Origin: Furcasterigmium furcatum
Taxonomy: Eukaryota > Ascomycota > Sordariomycetes > Glomerellales > Plectosphaerellaceae
NCBI GenBank assembly: GCA_001599815.1
Contig: BCIA01000002.1
Coordinates: forward strand, 248,001 to 312,000
DNA length: 64,000 nucleotides
Reading direction: 5' to 3'
The notes beneath the pieces were generated by a model. The model was not told the origin of the DNA and searched no databases. It was given only the letters and a program-made list of their open reading frames with translations. The translations under genes were made by a program, and so were the position numbers. Positions 20,967 to 32,456 of the stretch are shown in pieces (positions within the stretch are counted from its first letter, which is position 1; each line of letters opens with the position of its first letter).

Positions 20967-22188
20967 ATGCCCGGAAAGCAAGATACCGTCCCTTACCCCT
21001 TCTCCTTCGACAATGTCGTGGCGGAGAAGCCCGGCGCGCCGGGCCAGCTGGAGAAGAAGGTTAACCTGCCCCTCGAGAACGTCCGAGGCAGGATCCCGTC
21101 CTACCAAGCGTCCCGACTCCGGACTATGATCCTCGAGGCTCATGGCGATCCCAACAAGATCCTCGCCCACGCATGCACGTATGACGGCCTCAGCTCACGC
21201 CTTGCAGAGGAAGCGGGGTTCCCTATGGTTTTCGTCTCTGGATACGCCGTTGCCAGCTCGCATGGCCTGCCCGATGCGGGGTATATTGCCCTGGAGGACA
21301 TGTGTGAGAAGATCAAGCAAAGTGCCCGCGTCGTCTCTGTTCCGATAATGGTGGATGGTGATACGGGCTACGGAAGCCCTGTCAACGTCCGCCGGACGGT
21401 CGAGAGTTTCGCACTCGCTGGTGCGGCCGGTGTCATGATTGAAGACCAAACGTGGCCGAAGCGTAAGTCGGGTCGACCCAGGACAAAGATACAGTCAAGA
21501 GCGACATCTAATCAGAGACGTGTATCCTCTAGGCTGCGGACACACCAAGGGCAAATCGGTCGTCCCGCGAGGCGAAGCCTATGCTCGAATCAAGGCCGCC
21601 TGTGACGCGAGAGATGAGGGCCTGGATATATTCATCCTCGGCAGAACTGATGCTCTCGTGCATGGCTGGGACGAGGCTCTTGCGCGCGTGAGGGAGTTCA
21701 AGCGTCTCGGAGTCGACGCTGTCTTCGTCGAGGCGCTTCCCGACCGCGCCGCCCTCGCCAGGGTTGTCCAGGAGGTGCAGATGCCCATCTTCGCTAACAG
21801 TAAGTGCTGAGCAACAGTGCTAATCACTGTAATGCATGACTAGAAGATTTCTTGCTGACCACTCCTGATCTTTGTTGCAGTCATCGAGGGCGGAAAGACA
21901 GAAAACCTGTCCGCTCAAGAGCTCGCTGCCCTTGGTTTCTGCGGTGTGGCCTATCCCATCACGCTCGTCGCCGCCAAGCTGGTGAGCATCCAGGAGACGC
22001 TCGAGAACCTCAAGAGAAGTTTCACAAATGGCGCGCCCCCCGAGATTCTACCCTTCGGCGATGTCTGCCAGAGGGTTGGGTTCGGCAAGTATTGGGAGCT
22101 GGAGGATAAGTACAAGCACGACGACGACGGCTTGTTGGGCGCTTCGAACCCCGATGCTGGAAATGGGACGAACGGTTACTCGCATTGA
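20967..22188 (+). CDS. Isocitrate lyase / PEP mutase superfamily carbon-carbon lyase
   Basis: Three exons, 20967-21462, 21533-21799 and 21881-22188; introns of 70 and 81 bp; product 356 aa. Members of this (beta/alpha)8-barrel family cleave C-C or C-P bonds of 2-hydroxy- and 2-oxo-acids with Mg2+. Visible marks are the metal-binding VDGDTGYGSP, the flexible-loop signature PKRCGHTKGK, whose Cys acts as acid/base in lyase members (this motif is split by intron 1), EDQTWPKR, and LGRTDALV. The length and motifs suit fungal 2,3-dimethylmalate/methylisocitrate-lyase-like or oxaloacetate acetylhydrolase-like enzymes, which cannot be told apart by eye. It is too short to be glyoxylate-cycle isocitrate lyase. 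No targeting peptide is evident. It lies between an organic-anion-type transporter and a Zn2Cys6 regulator. Confidence 0.88.
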
Positions 22189-22645
22189 GCTGGCGGGTGA
22201 TGACCGACGGCTCTGCCGAGCATGATGCGTTGAGGCTCTTCGGCGTCTCTCTAAGGGCAATAAACTTATAAAGCCAATTTACCTTATCTTCAATGGATGA
22301 ACAATGTCCGATAATTGAGCAGCATCGGTGCTACCTGCGCTGTTTACAAGATGATTTCTCTCGGGTATATTTAACTATCAATTATCGTTAACAGCTTGCC
22401 AGAGTCAACATAAGACAGGGTAACAGCGTGTCAACACGAACAATAACCTTGTTAGTTCCGGCCGGAGCAATGTCAACTTGAGGTACATCCCTGGTATGTT
22501 CTTGATCAATGATCGGGACAAGCTAAGTGTCCCTGACCCACCCTTGAGCCTGGTGCTGTTCCGGACTGGGCTGCGGAAGGTACTTAAGTATTAGTGTCTC
22601 CGAAGTTTCCGTCCATATCCGTTGACCCAATTCTTTCCTACTCGG
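22189..22645. other. Short intergenic region between the lyase and the regulator
   Basis: Holds the 3' end of the lyase transcript (an AATAAA-like signal, CAATAAAC, near 22258) and the promoter of the regulator. No gene or repeat was seen. Confidence 0.5.
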
Positions 22646-25153
22646 ATGAGTGACACTGCGTCAGTCACCTCCCCGCCCTCATCCCTTGACACCGCCAGGT
22701 CAGCCCGGAACACGAGCTTGCAGCTGAAAATCATGGACGGATACGAGCCGAGCGACACCCTGCTCGAGAATGCCGGACAATCTGCGGCGGGGGAGCGCCG
22801 GCGCCGAGCACAGGGGTTCAGCCGCACTTACAAGGCATGCAACCTATGCCGCCGCAAGAAGACTCGATGCGTCCTCGAGACCCGCGACAGCCCGAACTGC
22901 GTCCGCTGCGAGCGGGAAGGCAAGGAGTGCGTCTTTCCACCAGACCGAGCCACCGGAAGCCGGAACTTGACTGTGAATCATGATGCCGGCGTGCGGCGCC
23001 GACGATCCGCATCCGAAGCAACATCCTCGCCCGTTCAGCCCCGGACCAGCCAGCAACAACCTCATCAGCAACATCAGCACCGGCCGGCCGGGGCGCATCA
23101 TCAAGACAGCCAAACACATGCTCTCCGCATGACTTCGGGCTCCACGGCCCCACGGCCGATGGATCAATGTGCTTCAAACCGCGTGGAAAGCGACGAGCCG
23201 TTCCCCACGGGATCCTCCGGGATCACCGCCGCCGCTCCGGACCCCGGTCCAGCCGATCTCACCAACTCGATGATACGAACCATTGTTTCCAACGGCAATG
23301 ATGTCCTCGGGCTGCTCTTCCGCGCTGCCGCCGACCTGGATGCCTCTGGTAGCGTTGGAGCGGCGTCTCGAACGCCGGGACATGTCTCGACAATGCCCAC
23401 AGGCAGCGAGCCGGGAAAATCTTGCTCGACGAACCCTGAGGTGTCCACACTCCAGATCTGGAACAGCTTTCGGTTCGTCAAGATGGGCTGGTTTACTGCT
23501 GAGGAGGGCATCTTGTTTGTTGACCTGTTCTTCCGGAACCTGGCACCGCTGAGCCTCATCGCCCGCGGTATGGATTCCAGCCACGAGGGGCATTTCAGGC
23601 TTATTGCTAAGGAGCCCCTGCTGTGCTGCGTCATCCTGCTGATATCGACGCGGTATCACTGCCTCCCGCAGCCCGGAGGTGTCGCTCGTGGTATCCTCGT
23701 TCACAACCGGTTGTGGGAGCATTGCCAGCACCTGATCATGAGGATCATCTCGGGGCAGGAAAAGGGGTCTACGGCCAGGACGCGCACGCGGGGATCAGTA
23801 GAGGCACTGCTACTCCTGGTCGAGTGGCATCCCCGCTCCGTCTACTTCCCTCCTGTTCCTGATGGCTGGGACTCGACTCTCTTGCATAGCGCGTTCGAGC
23901 TGGGCCGCGCCGACGACTACGGCACACGCGAGCATATCAGCGATGAGTCTGGCGGGCCCGCCTGGCAGAGGGATGTCGTCACGCCTGCGCGGACCTCCGA
24001 CCGCATGGCATGGATGCTACTGGGAAACGCGCAGACACTTGCCCTGGAACTCGGCATCTACGACACAGCACCGCGAGCCGAGGCCGGTGTGACAGAGGCA
24101 CAGCAGCCCGGCTTGCACGCGCGAAGCGCTCGAGTGCGTGCGGTGCTGTATATACTAATGGAGCAGCACTCTTTCCGTCTTGGCTGCCCTTCCATGGTGC
24201 CGGATACTTTGGCACGTAGCGTCACCAACTACCGCCTGGCAGGCGTCCGCGACGATGAGGATTCCCGGGTCGCTCGGGCCTGGATCGAGCTGACCACTCT
24301 CGTACGCTCCATACACGACGTCCTATTTCCTACGGCAGTCGGCGTTCGCGACCTCCTCAGCACCGGGCGGTACGCCAGCATCACCAGGCATTTCCAGCAG
24401 CAGCTCGTCGAGTGGCGAAGAAAACACCTCGATGCGGCGGCCATCAGCTCCCACTCCGTCGAGGAGTTGCACATCGAGTATCACCACACGCGAGCGTTCA
24501 TGAATTCCCTGGGGGTCCAGGCAATCGTGGAGAGGGTTATGGCCAGCTCCTGCGCCAGCCCAGCCATTCGTGCCACCCTCAACTCGACAGTTCAGAGCGG
24601 CGAGTACGACTTCATCAAGGAGGTCGTCGATGGCTCCGTCCAGGTGCTCAGGGCGACGGAGAGATTATTCGCCGCCCGGCTGCTTCTCTACTGCCCGGTG
24701 CGCATCTATCTTCGTGTCATTGCTACCTCCATCTTCCTTCTAAAAGCCCTAAGTCTGGGTACCAATGCCGCCGATCTGAAATCTTCCCTGGCCTGCATAC
24801 ATGAGTGCATCGCCTGTCTGAAGGCGAGCAGCCTAGACGACGGAGACTTGACGGCGAGGTACGCCGCACTACTGGAGGTCTTCCTGGCCAAGTTCGAGCA
24901 GGGCATGGTTCCGGCGTCGGCGCCTCACGTCCTGCCGACGCTCAATGGTCAAGGAGAGCTGCCAATCGGCGATTCGGGAGATGCGCAGGGCCTCGGAGGC
25001 GGTGACGGTGGCTGGGCCGACTTGCCTGAGGACTGGTTTGCTCTGCCTCTGAGCCATAGTCTGGCCCCTTTTCAATTCTGGGGAGAGGCGCCGGAGGTGG
25101 TGGAGCCGGAGGTGTCCTTCTGGGACGCCATGTGGAATCTTCCTCAGGTGTGA
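22646..25153 (+). CDS. Zn2Cys6 transcription factor, large
   Basis: A single exon giving 835 aa. The zinc cluster lies near the N-terminus: cysteines 65, 68, 75, 85, 88 and 95 (C-x2-C-x6-C-x9-C-x2-C-x6-C) with the basic RRKKTR run. It is followed by a Gln/His-rich low-complexity stretch (about 128-160). The middle (about 270-600) resembles the fungal-specific regulator domain, with segments such as LLLVEWHPRS and the tail of the domain around VRAVLYILMEQHSFRLG. The C-terminus is acidic and aromatic (WADLPEDWFALP, FWDAMWNLPQ), the usual make-up of an activation region. The ATG at 22646 is the first in frame. The WHPRSVYFPP..W layout is like regulators related to yeast Ure2-independent nitrogen/purine activators, but I do not assign a target. 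Adjacency to the lyase gene (458 bp) makes local control possible. Confidence 0.9.
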   Translation: MSDTASVTSPPSSLDTARSARNTSLQLKIMDGYEPSDTLLENAGQSAAGERRRRAQGFSRTYKACNLCRRKKTRCVLETRDSPNCVRCEREGKECVFPPDRATGSRNLTVNHDAGVRRRRSASEATSSPVQPRTSQQQPHQQHQHRPAGAHHQDSQTHALRMTSGSTAPRPMDQCASNRVESDEPFPTGSSGITAAAPDPGPADLTNSMIRTIVSNGNDVLGLLFRAAADLDASGSVGAASRTPGHVSTMPTGSEPGKSCSTNPEVSTLQIWNSFRFVKMGWFTAEEGILFVDLFFRNLAPLSLIARGMDSSHEGHFRLIAKEPLLCCVILLISTRYHCLPQPGGVARGILVHNRLWEHCQHLIMRIISGQEKGSTARTRTRGSVEALLLLVEWHPRSVYFPPVPDGWDSTLLHSAFELGRADDYGTREHISDESGGPAWQRDVVTPARTSDRMAWMLLGNAQTLALELGIYDTAPRAEAGVTEAQQPGLHARSARVRAVLYILMEQHSFRLGCPSMVPDTLARSVTNYRLAGVRDDEDSRVARAWIELTTLVRSIHDVLFPTAVGVRDLLSTGRYASITRHFQQQLVEWRRKHLDAAAISSHSVEELHIEYHHTRAFMNSLGVQAIVERVMASSCASPAIRATLNSTVQSGEYDFIKEVVDGSVQVLRATERLFAARLLLYCPVRIYLRVIATSIFLLKALSLGTNAADLKSSLACIHECIACLKASSLDDGDLTARYAALLEVFLAKFEQGMVPASAPHVLPTLNGQGELPIGDSGDAQGLGGGDGGWADLPEDWFALPLSHSLAPFQFWGEAPEVVEPEVSFWDAMWNLPQV

Positions 25154-26782
25154 GCCATCGGGTCAGGCATGACCAGGCCCGGAAAATACCATGTAGTAGT
25201 ACAATACCGTTGGCTGCAGCGGATTCTCTAAAATACAAAGACGAGGTGTCGCCACGTCAGGGTGAGGCGTCAAGGCACAGAGTGTCACAGCAATCCATGT
25301 CAAGGAGCACAACAGCGTCGATCGGTCCGGGAAATCACTTTCTTCCGATTTGTCCGGTTCGTTCGTTGTGCAGCTACTGCAGGAGACTCGATGTGGACCA
25401 CACCCTCGATCCGAGGCAGGGATCGCTCGTACTTTCATTTCGCCGTACAGTACATGTCTGTCTGTAACTTTCGGCTCTGAACGTTGGATGTCCCACAAGA
25501 TGCTGTGTTGTGATGCCTGACCAATACCAGCCACAAATACCCGGGCACATCAAGCTCCCGCATCTGGTAAGGCCAAGGTCTTCTTTCAAGTCTGTTCACT
25601 GTACTCCATGAAACTGTGCTGTTATCGTGAGATGTTACACGCCGCCCTTGCGGCTGATATATTCTACGGAACCAAGGAATCGCCACATCAAGATATTGAA
25701 ATTACACCATATATGCATGAAATTTTTTGCGAGGCCTTGAGACGCATTTCCTGGATGTTTATGACGTCACTGAAGAACTTCTTTGCAGTTCTTTGGGAGA
25801 TGTCGAGATTCTTCCGTCTTGTGACTGGTTTCCAGACCTAGTTATTCATTCTTTTATCCCTGACAGCTCAGCCTTCCTCATCTTCCCCAATTTCACTCAG
25901 TTTTGAGTACAGGCGCCTCACACCATTGACTCGAAGCCTCGGAGCACGGGCTACCGGACACCGAGCCTGAACACGAACGGAGCGGACATGGGTGATGCTG
26001 TATTCCTCGAGAGTGGGCTGGCACTCGGGCAGCTAAAGGTCTACTCTGGCGGCCACGGTAGCCAGGATGAGCCACAGCTGATGGCGCCCGGCTTCTCTGG
26101 CGAATAGCAGAGTGAGAACAATGGCTTGGAATGCAGCCATCTCGCAAGACGGAAACAATACTAGTCCTCCGCACTTCCGCAGATGCAGGGGTGAATGCAG
26201 GTTCCCAGCACTTGTACGAGCAATGAGACCAGCATGGACTCCCCTCCAAGTCCGGGCGCAGCTTCGCCTCAGCATTGTTTTCGTGATCATCGTCCATTGC
26301 CAGTCCCACCTGGAGTGTTGAATACGGCCATGCCCGGTCCATTGGGCAAGATGTTCACCTACTGTCGCCGGTGCCTTGTTTCACGGACTCGACCCCTTGT
26401 CTGGAGCAGCCATTCCGGTGAAAATGGGGGCTTGAACTCAAGTCCGTGTGAGTGCTCCTGGAAAGCTGAGGTGGGAACTCGAACCTCCATTGCCAATTCA
26501 GTCATCGTTTATGAGACAATAACACTGTCAGCTCCAACGCCGATTACTACTACATATCTCGTACCTTTCTTGAGAAAGACACCATGAGCTCTGGTTGGTG
26601 CCATTCTGTTCTACTGAGTCTTCCTCTGTTGCAACGGTTGATCTCTGGTTGGGCAGCCGCCGGCTACACATGCTCATGTCTTTGAAGTTGAGCCAGAGCA
26701 ATTATTGTCGACTCAAGACCACGCCAGCCGCAGCGCTCAATCTTCCAGACTCTGCGACTCCGAAAACAGAAAGGATTTCACA
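25154..26782. other. Intergenic stretch with a possible regulator remnant
   Basis: No full gene is supported. On the minus strand a short open piece (about 26033-26290) reads FPSCEMAAFQAIVLTLLFARE, which is reminiscent of the helical middle domain of fungal transcription factors, but it has stops on either side. The rest shows only short overlapping frames. Confidence 0.4.
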
Positions 26783-28831
26783 ATGTCGGCCTCGCAGATA
26801 TCTTTCGCTGCCCAGATCCCCTTGGCAGGCGAAGGAAGTTCCCATCCTAGTGCTCCGGCTCACAGTCAACGTAGCCTATCTATACCTGGGAGAAACGGCC
26901 AGCAATCTTCAGCATCGGTTTGTGGCCCCGTCTCTCCTCCTCAGTGAACTCCAGCTGACCTTCATAAAAGTCAGCTGCAACAGGTTTCCAAGCCGGCGAC
27001 CTCCCTGTCGGCGCTCGCACTCCACAGTCTGTCCACGGGTCGTGGCAGTCCCGCGGCGCAGACTCCAGCGCATCGTTCTCATCCTCCGTCCACCAAGAAG
27101 AAGCAAGACTGAGATGGGACTCGGATGACGAATTGAAGAAAGTCTCCAAGTCTCTACTGCGACTGCAAAAATGGGCACTACTTATCGGCCTCTGTGCCAT
27201 CAACGGCGCGCTCATATACGTCGCCTTCAACTATCACCAGGTCTGGGTTCTTTTTATCATTCTTCTGAGCTCCAACACGATGCTACAGTTCTTCATGATA
27301 ATCTGTATCATTGCGCACACTCTGGTCACACGGTTATTCTGCTTCTGCCTCTTTCGCAAAGAAAACGTCCCCGAACATCCGGAACGCATGGTTCTCCTCC
27401 TTCCATGTTACAACGAGACCCTGTCGGAACTCACTCGGTCTCTCGACTCGCTCGTCACCCAAAACAACATCGACAACCACCCACGAGCCATTTTCATCGT
27501 TGTCGATGGAAACGTCAAGGGGCCGGGCATGGAGAAGACGACCCAGCAGTATCTTCTCGAGGACATACTGGATCCCGGGCCATCGAGGCGTTTTGAGAAC
27601 GGGTACCGCGCCCGTGATGGACTATTCATGCCCATCAAGGTCCAGACGGGATTCTATAAAGGAGTCCCGTACGTGTTCGTGGGTAAGAGGTACAACCAGG
27701 GCAAGCGAGACAGCTTGTGCTTCGCTCGTTCGTTTCTGTATCACTACCAGATGCGGTCCACCAATGTCCTCACAATGTTCAACAACGACCTCTTTGAATA
27801 CATCGGCAACTCCTTCATGCAGTCTGGGCTCGAGCACGTCGAGTACCTGGTCGGCATGGACGCGGATACGGTCTTCGACAGCAACTGCATCTGGGAGATG
27901 ATTCGAGAGATCCGGAAAAACCCCAAGCTGGTCGGCGTCTGCGGCCACGTCTGCGTCGACTACGACGGGAAGAACTGGGGCCTCTGGTCCCTGTATCAGT
28001 CGGTCGAGTACTCTCAGACCCAGGGCCTCCGCCGCCTCTTCCAGTCGCGCATCACGGGGAAGGTCAACTGCCTGCCCGGCTGCTGCCAACTGATCAAAGT
28101 CGACAGGGCAACGTTCGGCGACGAGGTCCTTCGTGAGCGGTTCGGCTACTGCCCGAAACCCAACGATCTCATGACGATGCATATCATGGGGAACTACTCC
28201 GAGGACTCCATCCACGCCAGCATCATCTTCAGCCTGTTCCCCAAGCGACAGACAGCGCAGGCCCTGCGCGCCAAGGCCTACACCATCGTACCGCAGGACT
28301 GGAAGGTCTTCCTGTCGCAGCGGAAGCGCTGGGCACTGGGCTCCATCTCGAACGAGTTTGTCATGATATTCCGCCCTGGGATCATCCCCATCGAGCGCCT
28401 CCAGTCCGTCGTCGCCGTCATGACATGGTTCATCACGCCATTCATCATGGCTGCCGTTGTCAAGCTCATCATGATCCTGGCCGAGCGAGGGTCCGAGCTG
28501 GTCAAGGATCCCGTTTTCATGACCCTGATATCCATCCTGGCTTTCCGATACGTACGTTCTACTCCCGCCGCGCCGACTTGGGTCTTCCAGAAGCTGACAG
28601 GTATAGTCGTACGCATTCTGTATTGGCTTTTGGCTTCCCCGCAACATGTTCGAGCGAGCCCAGTACTTTGTTGGCTATTTCCTGCACTTCTGCACCTCTC
28701 CATTTACTAATATTGTCGTACTGGTATACTCGCTGTTCAACTCGGATGACTTCAAATGGGGCAAGACGCGAGAGGTGGTGGGACCGGACGGGGAGAAGAG
28801 CGACGGGATCGGTGGCCGGGGAACTCATTGA
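26783..28831 (+). CDS. Chitin-synthase-like family 2 glycosyltransferase
   Basis: Proposed exons 26783-26917, 26971-28551 and 28607-28831; product 646 aa. The second intron (GTACGT..TATAG) is firm; the first uses a weak GTTTGT donor and is tentative, so the first 45 residues are uncertain. The protein is a membrane enzyme that polymerises a UDP-sugar. Marks are two helices near residues 125-185, PCYNETLSELTRSLDSL, VDGNVKG, GKRDSL, the MDADT metal site, SEDS as the acceptor-side acid, and SQRKRWALGS, the Q-x-x-R-W processivity motif, followed by C-terminal helices. These are chitin synthase signatures, but the protein is shorter than classical chitin synthases (about 850-1900 aa) and lacks myosin or cytochrome-b5 domains. 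It may make chitin, or another polymer in the way hyaluronan-type synthases do. Confidence 0.85.
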
Positions 28832-29294
28832 CCGACCGCCGGGAGTCCAATGTGAGGTCGTCCACTTGAAGACCTTGAATCGGAAGCCACTGGGTCGACT
28901 GAGGAAACAGTGTGCCGGGAGGGGTCGAGGACGAAGCATAGAGCATGTAATTGCGCTGCAACTTAATACAAGTAGGTAATACGGATTGAACTTTTGTGTC
29001 AGAAGGATATCGAAACGAGCAAGAGAGCTGCGAGGCCAACGCAGCCAGCCGGCCAACCGGGCTGCATTGCATGGTGCTTGTCGGGGAAACTCTCAGGGGG
29101 CGCCGCTATCTCGGGTCGGACCGAGGAAGTGGGGCGCTTGATTCTCCCACTGTGACGCGTGAACAGGGCGGCCAGAGCCTGGGCCACTAGTAAAGCGCGT
29201 CTCCATCCATGATTGTTGCCTCCAGCACACACTCAGCTTCTCTCCCCCCCGCCAACCGACCTGTGCCAGTCTGGAGATTCCACCGTCCAGGAGC
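28832..29294. other. Intergenic region between the glycosyltransferase and Dpb11 genes
   Basis: No coding sequence is seen. It includes the glycosyltransferase 3' region and the compact promoter of the BRCT gene. Confidence 0.5.
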
Positions 29295-32042
29295 ATGGAG
29301 ATGGTTCGTGAAGCGGGCAACAGCGACGCTCCACTTGACCACTCCCAGCCGTTGCGAGGCGTGGTTGTTTGCTGCACCAGCATCGCCGTGGATCGAAGGG
29401 TATGTCCAGCGAAAAGAGGACGACGGGCGGAAGTCGTCCATCCCACCTCTCCTCGAGTTGTCACCTGTCGCGCGACATGGCTGCTAATGCTAATGCTTCG
29501 CTGCGCAGACAGAGCTCGAAAAGAAGATCCAACAACTCGGCGGCACCCACAAATACGACCTGACCGCCGACGTCACCCACCTCATCGTCGGACAGTACGA
29601 CACCCCGAAGTATCGCCATGTCGCCAAAGAACGGCCCGATGTCAAGGCCATGGACGCCCGCTGGATCGACACCGTCACCGACCTGTGGATGACCGACGCC
29701 CACATCGACCTGCCCGCCCTTGAGAAACAGTGGCAGCTTCTGCCCCTCGAGACCTGTGGCCCCGAGTCCAGCGACGGCGACCGTGGGAGGCTGATCTGCT
29801 GCATAACAGGCTTTCACGACCGTAAGTAGACAAGACATACCTCTGCCCGCACCCGTCGTTTCATCTCAATCTGACCTTGTCTGTGCTCGTAGCCGGGCAG
29901 CGCCAGGGCATCGTCGACATGATCACCGAACACGGCGGCACGTACACCCCCGACCTCGATCGGAAGCTCGTCACGCACCTCATCGTCTGCCAACCCGAAG
30001 GAAAGAAGTACAATGCCGCCCGGAGGTGGGGCATCCAGACCGTCTCCCTCGCCTGGCTGACCCAGACGATCGAGCGCGGACTGATCCTCCACGAGCAGTA
30101 CTTCGACGCAAGCCTTCCCGAGGCCGAGCAGGGACGAGGCGCATGGATCAGGCCCGAGGAGAGAGCTGCCGCCCTCGGCAAGAGATCTCGATCTGCGGCC
30201 GAACAGGGGCAGAGGAAGCTGCGCAAGACCGCCAGCATGAAGCTCAGCAGCCAACGGGACACGCTGTGGGGAGACATCTTGGGGAGCCACTCCAAGGCAG
30301 CAGAGGTGCCCGACTCATCAACGCCGTTGGCCGCAGACGACCGCATCGAGGTCGCAGACTCGGCAAGAGATCTGGCAGCACATCACCCGCCGCCAGATGC
30401 GGGCATCTTCTCCAGCTGCACCTTCGTCATGGCTGGCTTCGAGAGGTGGCAGCACGACATCATCAGGAGCACCGCCGAGTCGATGGGAGGCAGAACTGTT
30501 GAGACGGTCGAGGCACTGGCGGCAAGCACCGGGCCTAACAGCTTCCGCCTGTTCCTAGTCGTTCCCCAGAACTCGCAGCCCGGCGCGCGCCCGAAGCTGC
30601 CGCTCGCGGCGGCGCAGGACATCGACATCGTCACCGAGTTCTTCATCGAGAGATGCCTCCACCAAAAGTCCCTGTGCGAACCCAACGAGCACGTGCTCGG
30701 CCGGCCGTTCACGCGGTTCCCCATCGAAGGGTTCGAAGGCCTCGCCGTGTGCACCGCCGGCTTCACCGGCATCGACCTCCTTCACGTGGAAAAGTGCGTG
30801 CGATGGATGGGTGCTAAGTACGCCACACGCCTCAACGAGTCGACGTCCATCCTCGTGTGCAAGTCGCTACAGGACACCCGGAAGGAGAAGCTGAAGCTCG
30901 CGCTCGACAACCAGATCCCCGTCGTCAGCACGGACTGGTTATGGGCATGCGTTTCCGCCGGCTCCAACGTGCCAGTCCAGAGGTTCTTGTTCGCAGAGCT
31001 TCGACAGGATCCGTTCATCGCGCCCAAGCCGAAGCCGAGAGAGGAGAAGCCATTCGGCCTCGAAAGGACAAATTCAGAGCCGGCGGCAGCACCGAGCGCG
31101 AGCAGCTCGAAACCCAAGACTCTCCAGCGGTCTTTCGTCGACAAGACGGCCTTCGCAGGCCCACCCGTCACCAGCATGGAGGAGGGTGTGGAAGAGGCGC
31201 CGAGGAAAGACTCGGGCAGCACCCGATTCGAGACCGCCAAGTCCCATTTCACAGATACATTCGGTTCTGGCACGGTCCCAGCCCCTTCAAAAGAACCACC
31301 AGCCCAAGCAGCGAACAAGCCATCGCCACAAGATAATGCCGCCGAATCAGAAGAGTCAGGGTCCACGGAGGACCAGCCTGATCTCTCGGAGCCGTCGCAT
31401 GACACCCCCATTCAACAACCCGAACCCGTTCCCCAGCACCCCGAGAAGGAATCACCGACAGACGCGGAAGAAGAAGCACCCGAAGACCAATCAAAGCAGC
31501 GACAGGACGAGCAGAAGGCCGCCGAACGCGCTGACCTGGCTTCCAAAATTTTGGCATCCAAGCTCAACTCCCTCAAGGACCCAACACGCGTCGCGGCAGA
31601 GGGGAACCCGCGCCGGGCGTCCGACGCATCACGCGAGGAGGAAGTGGCAGCCAAGCCCGCCCGGAGAAAGAAGGGCATCTTCGGGAGGGCCGTCAGCAAC
31701 GTCTCGGCCGCCTCGAGCGGGAGTCACGAGTCCGGCAATGCGCTGCCGTCCGGCCCGGGCGCCCCCCTCGAGGGAACTGGGGAAGGCCTCCTACGGACCC
31801 GCAGCGACGGGGCGCTGTTCGGCATCTCTGCACCCGCGGAGGATGAGGGCGACAGCAGGCGGCTCCCGTCTACACAGATCGGTTATCAAGATGCCGAGGG
31901 CGCGCAGCTCAAGGCCGAGCTGATGCAGCGGATGCTGGCCGGCGAGCAAGGCGGCATCGCGCCCCCGATCACCTCGACCAACGCCCCACCATCAACGAGG
32001 TCAAAGCAGCCCCAGAGATCGACCCGCAGGAAAGGATTTTGA
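29295..32042 (+). CDS. dpb11: Four-BRCT replication and checkpoint protein (Dpb11/Rad4/TopBP1)
   Basis: Three exons, 29295-29399, 29509-29821 and 29893-32042; introns of 109 and 71 bp; product 855 aa. The protein scaffolds replication initiation and the DNA-damage checkpoint in the nucleus by binding phosphorylated Sld3/Sld2-type and 9-1-1 partners. Four BRCT domains are recognisable: about 20-100 (LRGVVVCCTSI, then KKIQQLGGTHKYDLTADVTHLIVG), 128-215 (LICCITGF.., LVTHLIV), 310-405 (CTFVMAGFERW) and 415-505 (GLAVCTAGFTGIDLLHVEK). Conserved Gly-Gly and Trp positions are in place. The C-terminal 340 residues are low-complexity, rich in Glu, Ser and Pro, and end in a basic KRST-type tail. The two-pairs arrangement matches fission yeast Rad4/Cut5 and Dpb11 rather than vertebrate TopBP1. 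Confidence 0.9.
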
Positions 32043-32456
32043 TGCTCTTGTTGCCATGCGAGGCTTGGGAAGCCTCTTCCAAACGGCCTGTTTCAAGCTC
32101 AAGGCCCACTTTGGATCGATCATCGTCCCGGTCATCATCAACGGCACTTCCTGCGTGTCTGGGTTCTATTTCTCATGACAAGGTTAAAATGCATTGTGGT
32201 ATCTTGTTTGCGGCGCCAACATCAAATACCCTAGCGTGGCATACATGGTCTGATGATAGGAAATGATAAATGAGAACATGACTGGCTTGCATCAATCATC
32301 CTGGTCCGGTGTACAGCTTCGTGATATGTCAAGGGCTCGGCCCGGGAGAAAAAGAAATCCACAGCTCCTACAGTCTGGTCCTCGCATCATGCTATCTTCA
32401 CACCTAGCGATATGCATCAAGATCGTGACTTCGTAGAATCGGGCCAAGGCAAGCTT
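32043..32456. other. Convergent 3' region, no gene seen
   Basis: This lies between the stop codons of two converging genes (Dpb11-like on plus, DUF8035-like on minus). Only short spurious frames are present. Confidence 0.55.

Noticed and set aside
26455..26500. T-arm-like GAACTCGAACCTCC motif suggesting a tRNA on the minus strand
   Set aside because: The T-stem has mismatches, and no matching acceptor, D or anticodon arms could be laid out around it.
27622..28647. 341-codon open frame on the minus strand inside the glycosyltransferase gene
   Set aside because: It is the antisense shadow of the conserved catalytic domain; Asp/Glu/Leu-rich antisense translation with no domain.
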